NCBI RefSeq assembly: GCF_015291725.1
Contig: NZ_CP030038.1
Span: 1,601,001-1,665,000, forward strand
Length of the DNA: 64,000 nucleotides
Reading direction: 5' to 3'
DNA from: Bradyrhizobium sp. CCBAU 51765
GTDB taxonomy: Bacteria; Pseudomonadota; Alphaproteobacteria; Rhizobiales; Xanthobacteraceae
The notes below the pieces were generated by a model. That model did not search any database and was not told the origin of the DNA. It saw only the letters and a list, made by a program, of their open reading frames with translations. Positions 62,407 to 64,000 of this stretch are shown here, piece after piece (within the stretch, counting starts at the first letter, position 1; the number at the start of each line of letters is the position of its first letter). The position numbers and the translations under genes are program-made.

Positions 62407-62583
62407 TCAGAGCGAGCGGTCCAGCCGGCTGGCCTGATGCTTGGCGCGCCATTTCGGGCCAGGCCCGCGCATGTAGTGCAGCTCGGGGCGGTAGGGGTTG
62501 CCCGCGACACGGATCAGCGTCTGCCATTTGGTGGTGACGTAGGTCAGGGGCTGGCGGAGCAGGTTCAGTGACGACAGCAACAT
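62407..62583 (-). CDS. 58-aa basic small protein
   Basis: Minus-strand frame from ATG 62583 to TGA at 62407, shorter than usual ORF cut-offs. The peptide begins MLLSSLNLLRQPLTYVTTKW, continues ..QTLIRVAGNPYRPELHYMRGPGP and ends RLDRSL. It is basic, with several Trp/Tyr. It starts 10 bp after the stop of the DUF6894 gene on the same strand, suggesting a two-gene operon. No family recognised. Codon third positions are GC-rich like real genes here. Confidence 0.6.
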   Translation of the reverse strand: MLLSSLNLLRQPLTYVTTKWQTLIRVAGNPYRPELHYMRGPGPKWRAKHQASRLDRSL

Positions 62584-62592
62584 GGCATCACC

Positions 62593-62826
62593 TCAATGCG
62601 GCTTGCCGAGAATGGCGGTGAACGGGAGATCGAAAATCTCCTCGCCGTCATCGTCGCTGATATGGATGACCCAGTCGCGCCAGTCTTCGGCACCGGGCGT
62701 CTGGATCATCGAGTTCATGATCTGGGCGGCGCGGTCGCGCGCCTCGGTCAGATTGGCGACGACGGCCCCGTAGCGGTCGATCAGCGTGCCCTCGGTGTTG
62801 GAGCAGTGAAAATAGACCTGGACCAT
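62593..62826 (-). CDS. DUF6894 family small protein
   Basis: 77 residues from the ATG at 62826 (AGGAGG 5 nt upstream). Sequence pattern VQVYFHCSNTEGTLIDRYGAVVANLTEARDRAA followed by DWRDWVIHISDDDGEEIFDLPF is that of DUF6894, a very common small protein family in Bradyrhizobium and Methylobacterium with unknown function. Cytoplasmic. Probably co-transcribed with the 58-aa gene downstream. Confidence 0.85.
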   Translation of the reverse strand: MVQVYFHCSNTEGTLIDRYGAVVANLTEARDRAAQIMNSMIQTPGAEDWRDWVIHISDDDGEEIFDLPFTAILGKPH

Positions 62827-63030
62827 GAACGCCTCCTGTAGAAAGCGATTGGGAAGGCATATCGATACCACCCCAGGCATTTGCGAAACATTCGGGTCGA
62901 GCCCGGTAAGGGAATCTACGGAGGTTGGTCGCTGCGGAAGCCGCTACAGGTTTTATCACAGGCGGGTGATGATCAACTGGACGGCGTTCCGGCGACATGG
63001 AACAAGTTTTCCGGGAAGGTCGGGGGCACC

Positions 63031-64000
63031 GTGAACCAGTTCTCATTCCTGAGCGAACGCCGAAGCCTGCGCGTGGTTGCGGCGGCCGTCGCCGGCGCGC
63101 TGCTCGCCTTCACCCCGGCTTCTTCCGAACCGGTCAGGAAGAGCGGCTATGCGATCGGCACCGACATTTGCGGCAGCGGCGATCTCGCTTTTCCCAGGAT
63201 TCAGATCGACATGAAGGCGGGATTCTGCGCCGGGCTCGTCGCCAGCGAAGAGGATCATCTCAAATTTCCGCGTTCGATCGTCCAGGTGCCCGGCCGCGAC
63301 CTGTTCGTCGTGGCCGACATGGGCGGCTGGGGTCATGCCGATGGACGGCTGCTGCTGCTCGACCCGCACGCGCGACAGGACCGGCGTTTCAGGGAGCTGC
63401 TGACCGGAATCGAGTATCCGTTCGGCCTCGTCACCGGCCCGGAGAAGAAGCTCTATGCCTCGACCCCGGAAGCGATCTTCCGGTTCGATCCGCTTGCGGA
63501 TAATCCGCGGAGCACGGTGGAGACCATCATCCGTCACCTGCCCGGCCGGCGGATCAGGCTGCCGGATGGCACCAGGCTCGACGAGATCGCGCACCCGCTC
63601 AAGCAGTTCGTGTTCGATCGCGACGGCCGGCTGTTCGTCAATGTCGGCTCGCACAGCGACGACTGCGTCACGCCGGCGCCGATCACAAAGCCCTGTGCGG
63701 CCGCCGAAGGCGCCTCCGCGCTGGCATCGATCTGGCTGTTCACGCCGCCGGCGGGTGGTGTGTTTCCGGCATTGAAGCCTGGCGATCCCGATCCGCCGCA
63801 CACCGTCTATGCGCGCGGCCTGCGCAATTCGATGGCGCTGGCGCTGCACCCGATGTTTCCGGACGCCGGCTACGCCTTCCTGCAGGGCGAGAACGGTCGC
63901 GATCTGCCTGACATCTTCAAGCCGAACGAGGAGATCAACGCGATCGAGCAGGGCCGGCACTATGGCTGGCCCTATTGCTACGACCTGTCGACCCCGAGTC
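63031..64000 (+). CDS. PQQ-dependent sugar dehydrogenase-like protein (3' partial)
   Basis: Frame open to the window end, 323 residues visible. GTG at 63031 follows GGTCGGGGG; the frame is also open upstream but the signal peptide starts here (SLRVVAAAVAGALLAFTPASSEP). The mature part is a beta-propeller of the glucose/sorbosone dehydrogenase type: FPRSIVQVPGRDLFVVADMGGWG, KQFVFDRDGRLFVNVGSHSDDC, VYARGLRNSMALALHPMFPDAGYAFLQGENGRDLPDIFKPNEEINAIEQGRHYGWPYCYD, here split for reading, with the conserved RN-S-ALA and GWPY motifs. Periplasmic; cofactor PQQ by family, to be confirmed because the C-terminus is missing. Confidence 0.82.
   Translation, partial: MNQFSFLSERRSLRVVAAAVAGALLAFTPASSEPVRKSGYAIGTDICGSGDLAFPRIQIDMKAGFCAGLVASEEDHLKFPRSIVQVPGRDLFVVADMGGWGHADGRLLLLDPHARQDRRFRELLTGIEYPFGLVTGPEKKLYASTPEAIFRFDPLADNPRSTVETIIRHLPGRRIRLPDGTRLDEIAHPLKQFVFDRDGRLFVNVGSHSDDCVTPAPITKPCAAAEGASALASIWLFTPPAGGVFPALKPGDPDPPHTVYARGLRNSMALALHPMFPDAGYAFLQGENGRDLPDIFKPNEEINAIEQGRHYGWPYCYDLSTPS

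Overview
The window is a GC-rich chromosomal segment from an alphaproteobacterium, most likely Bradyrhizobium or a close relative. This rests on the gene content (CtrA, ChpT, DUF3551, a DUF1134/EipA-like protein, DUF6894), on codon usage, and on several families of GC-rich palindromic intergenic repeats that I recognise from Bradyrhizobium genomes. No database search was run; family names come from reading motifs and overall sequence.

Layout. 1-6.3 kb: the 3' part of a ThDP-dependent acetolactate synthase-like gene, an orphan PD-(D/E)XK-like protein next to a 26-bp inverted repeat, an outer-membrane beta-barrel protein, small secreted proteins, a GreA-like factor and a DedA-like membrane protein. 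6.6-11.8 kb: a type I secretion locus with a PhoX-like (DUF839) cargo carrying N-terminal RTX repeats, followed by its ABC transporter and membrane fusion protein. 12.1-15.8 kb: tRNA-Val(CAC), a membrane-anchored coiled-coil protein, the EipA-like protein, a YHS-domain protein and CysQ. 16.0-22.8 kb: chpT followed by a chemotaxis cluster cheA(-REC)-cheW-cheY-cheB-cheR. 23.0-26.8 kb: a secreted barrel-like protein, a DUF350 / small membrane protein / glutathionylspermidine synthase-like operon, and an IS5-family element. 26.8-29.9 kb: ctrA with its terminator, divergent from fliI-fliJ. 30.2-34.7 kb: an ECF sigma/anti-sigma pair, an AraC regulator, an NDH-2-like flavoprotein and a 66-aa membrane peptide. 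35.0-37.2 kb: flhA. 37.5-41.9 kb: a six-gene copper-handling operon. 42.1-45.6 kb: an MFS transporter, a DUF4864 protein and a low-GC islet encoding a membrane-anchored cyclic-nucleotide-binding protein and a four-helix membrane protein. 45.7-50.6 kb: a TetR regulator divergent from a PaoABC-like molybdenum hydroxylase operon. 50.8-62.3 kb: two amine/amino-acid catabolic modules, each with an XRE-cupin regulator: aminotransferase plus DadA-like dehydrogenase, and a polar amino-acid ABC importer plus PuuB-like oxidase, with gamma-glutamyltransferase and enoyl-CoA hydratase nearby. 62.4-64 kb: small proteins and the start of a PQQ-type sugar dehydrogenase.

Functional themes. ChpT and CtrA, two successive members of the CckA-ChpT-CtrA phosphorelay, lie 10 kb apart with the chemotaxis cluster between them, and flagellar export genes (fliI, fliJ, flhA) follow; the segment is a motility/cell-cycle neighbourhood interrupted by an IS. 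The copper operon combines periplasmic oxidation (multicopper oxidase), copper carriers (cupredoxin, CusF-like) and a TolC/CusC-like channel without an RND pump. The two XRE-cupin modules look like uptake and oxidation routes for amines or amino acids.

The most interesting points are the N-terminal RTX array on the T1SS cargo, the Popeye-like membrane cNMP-binding protein in a low-GC islet, the RND-less copper efflux set, a palindromic operator candidate in front of the ABC importer, two small genes of 50 and 58 codons, and the IS placed between the ctrA terminator and the DUF350 operon.
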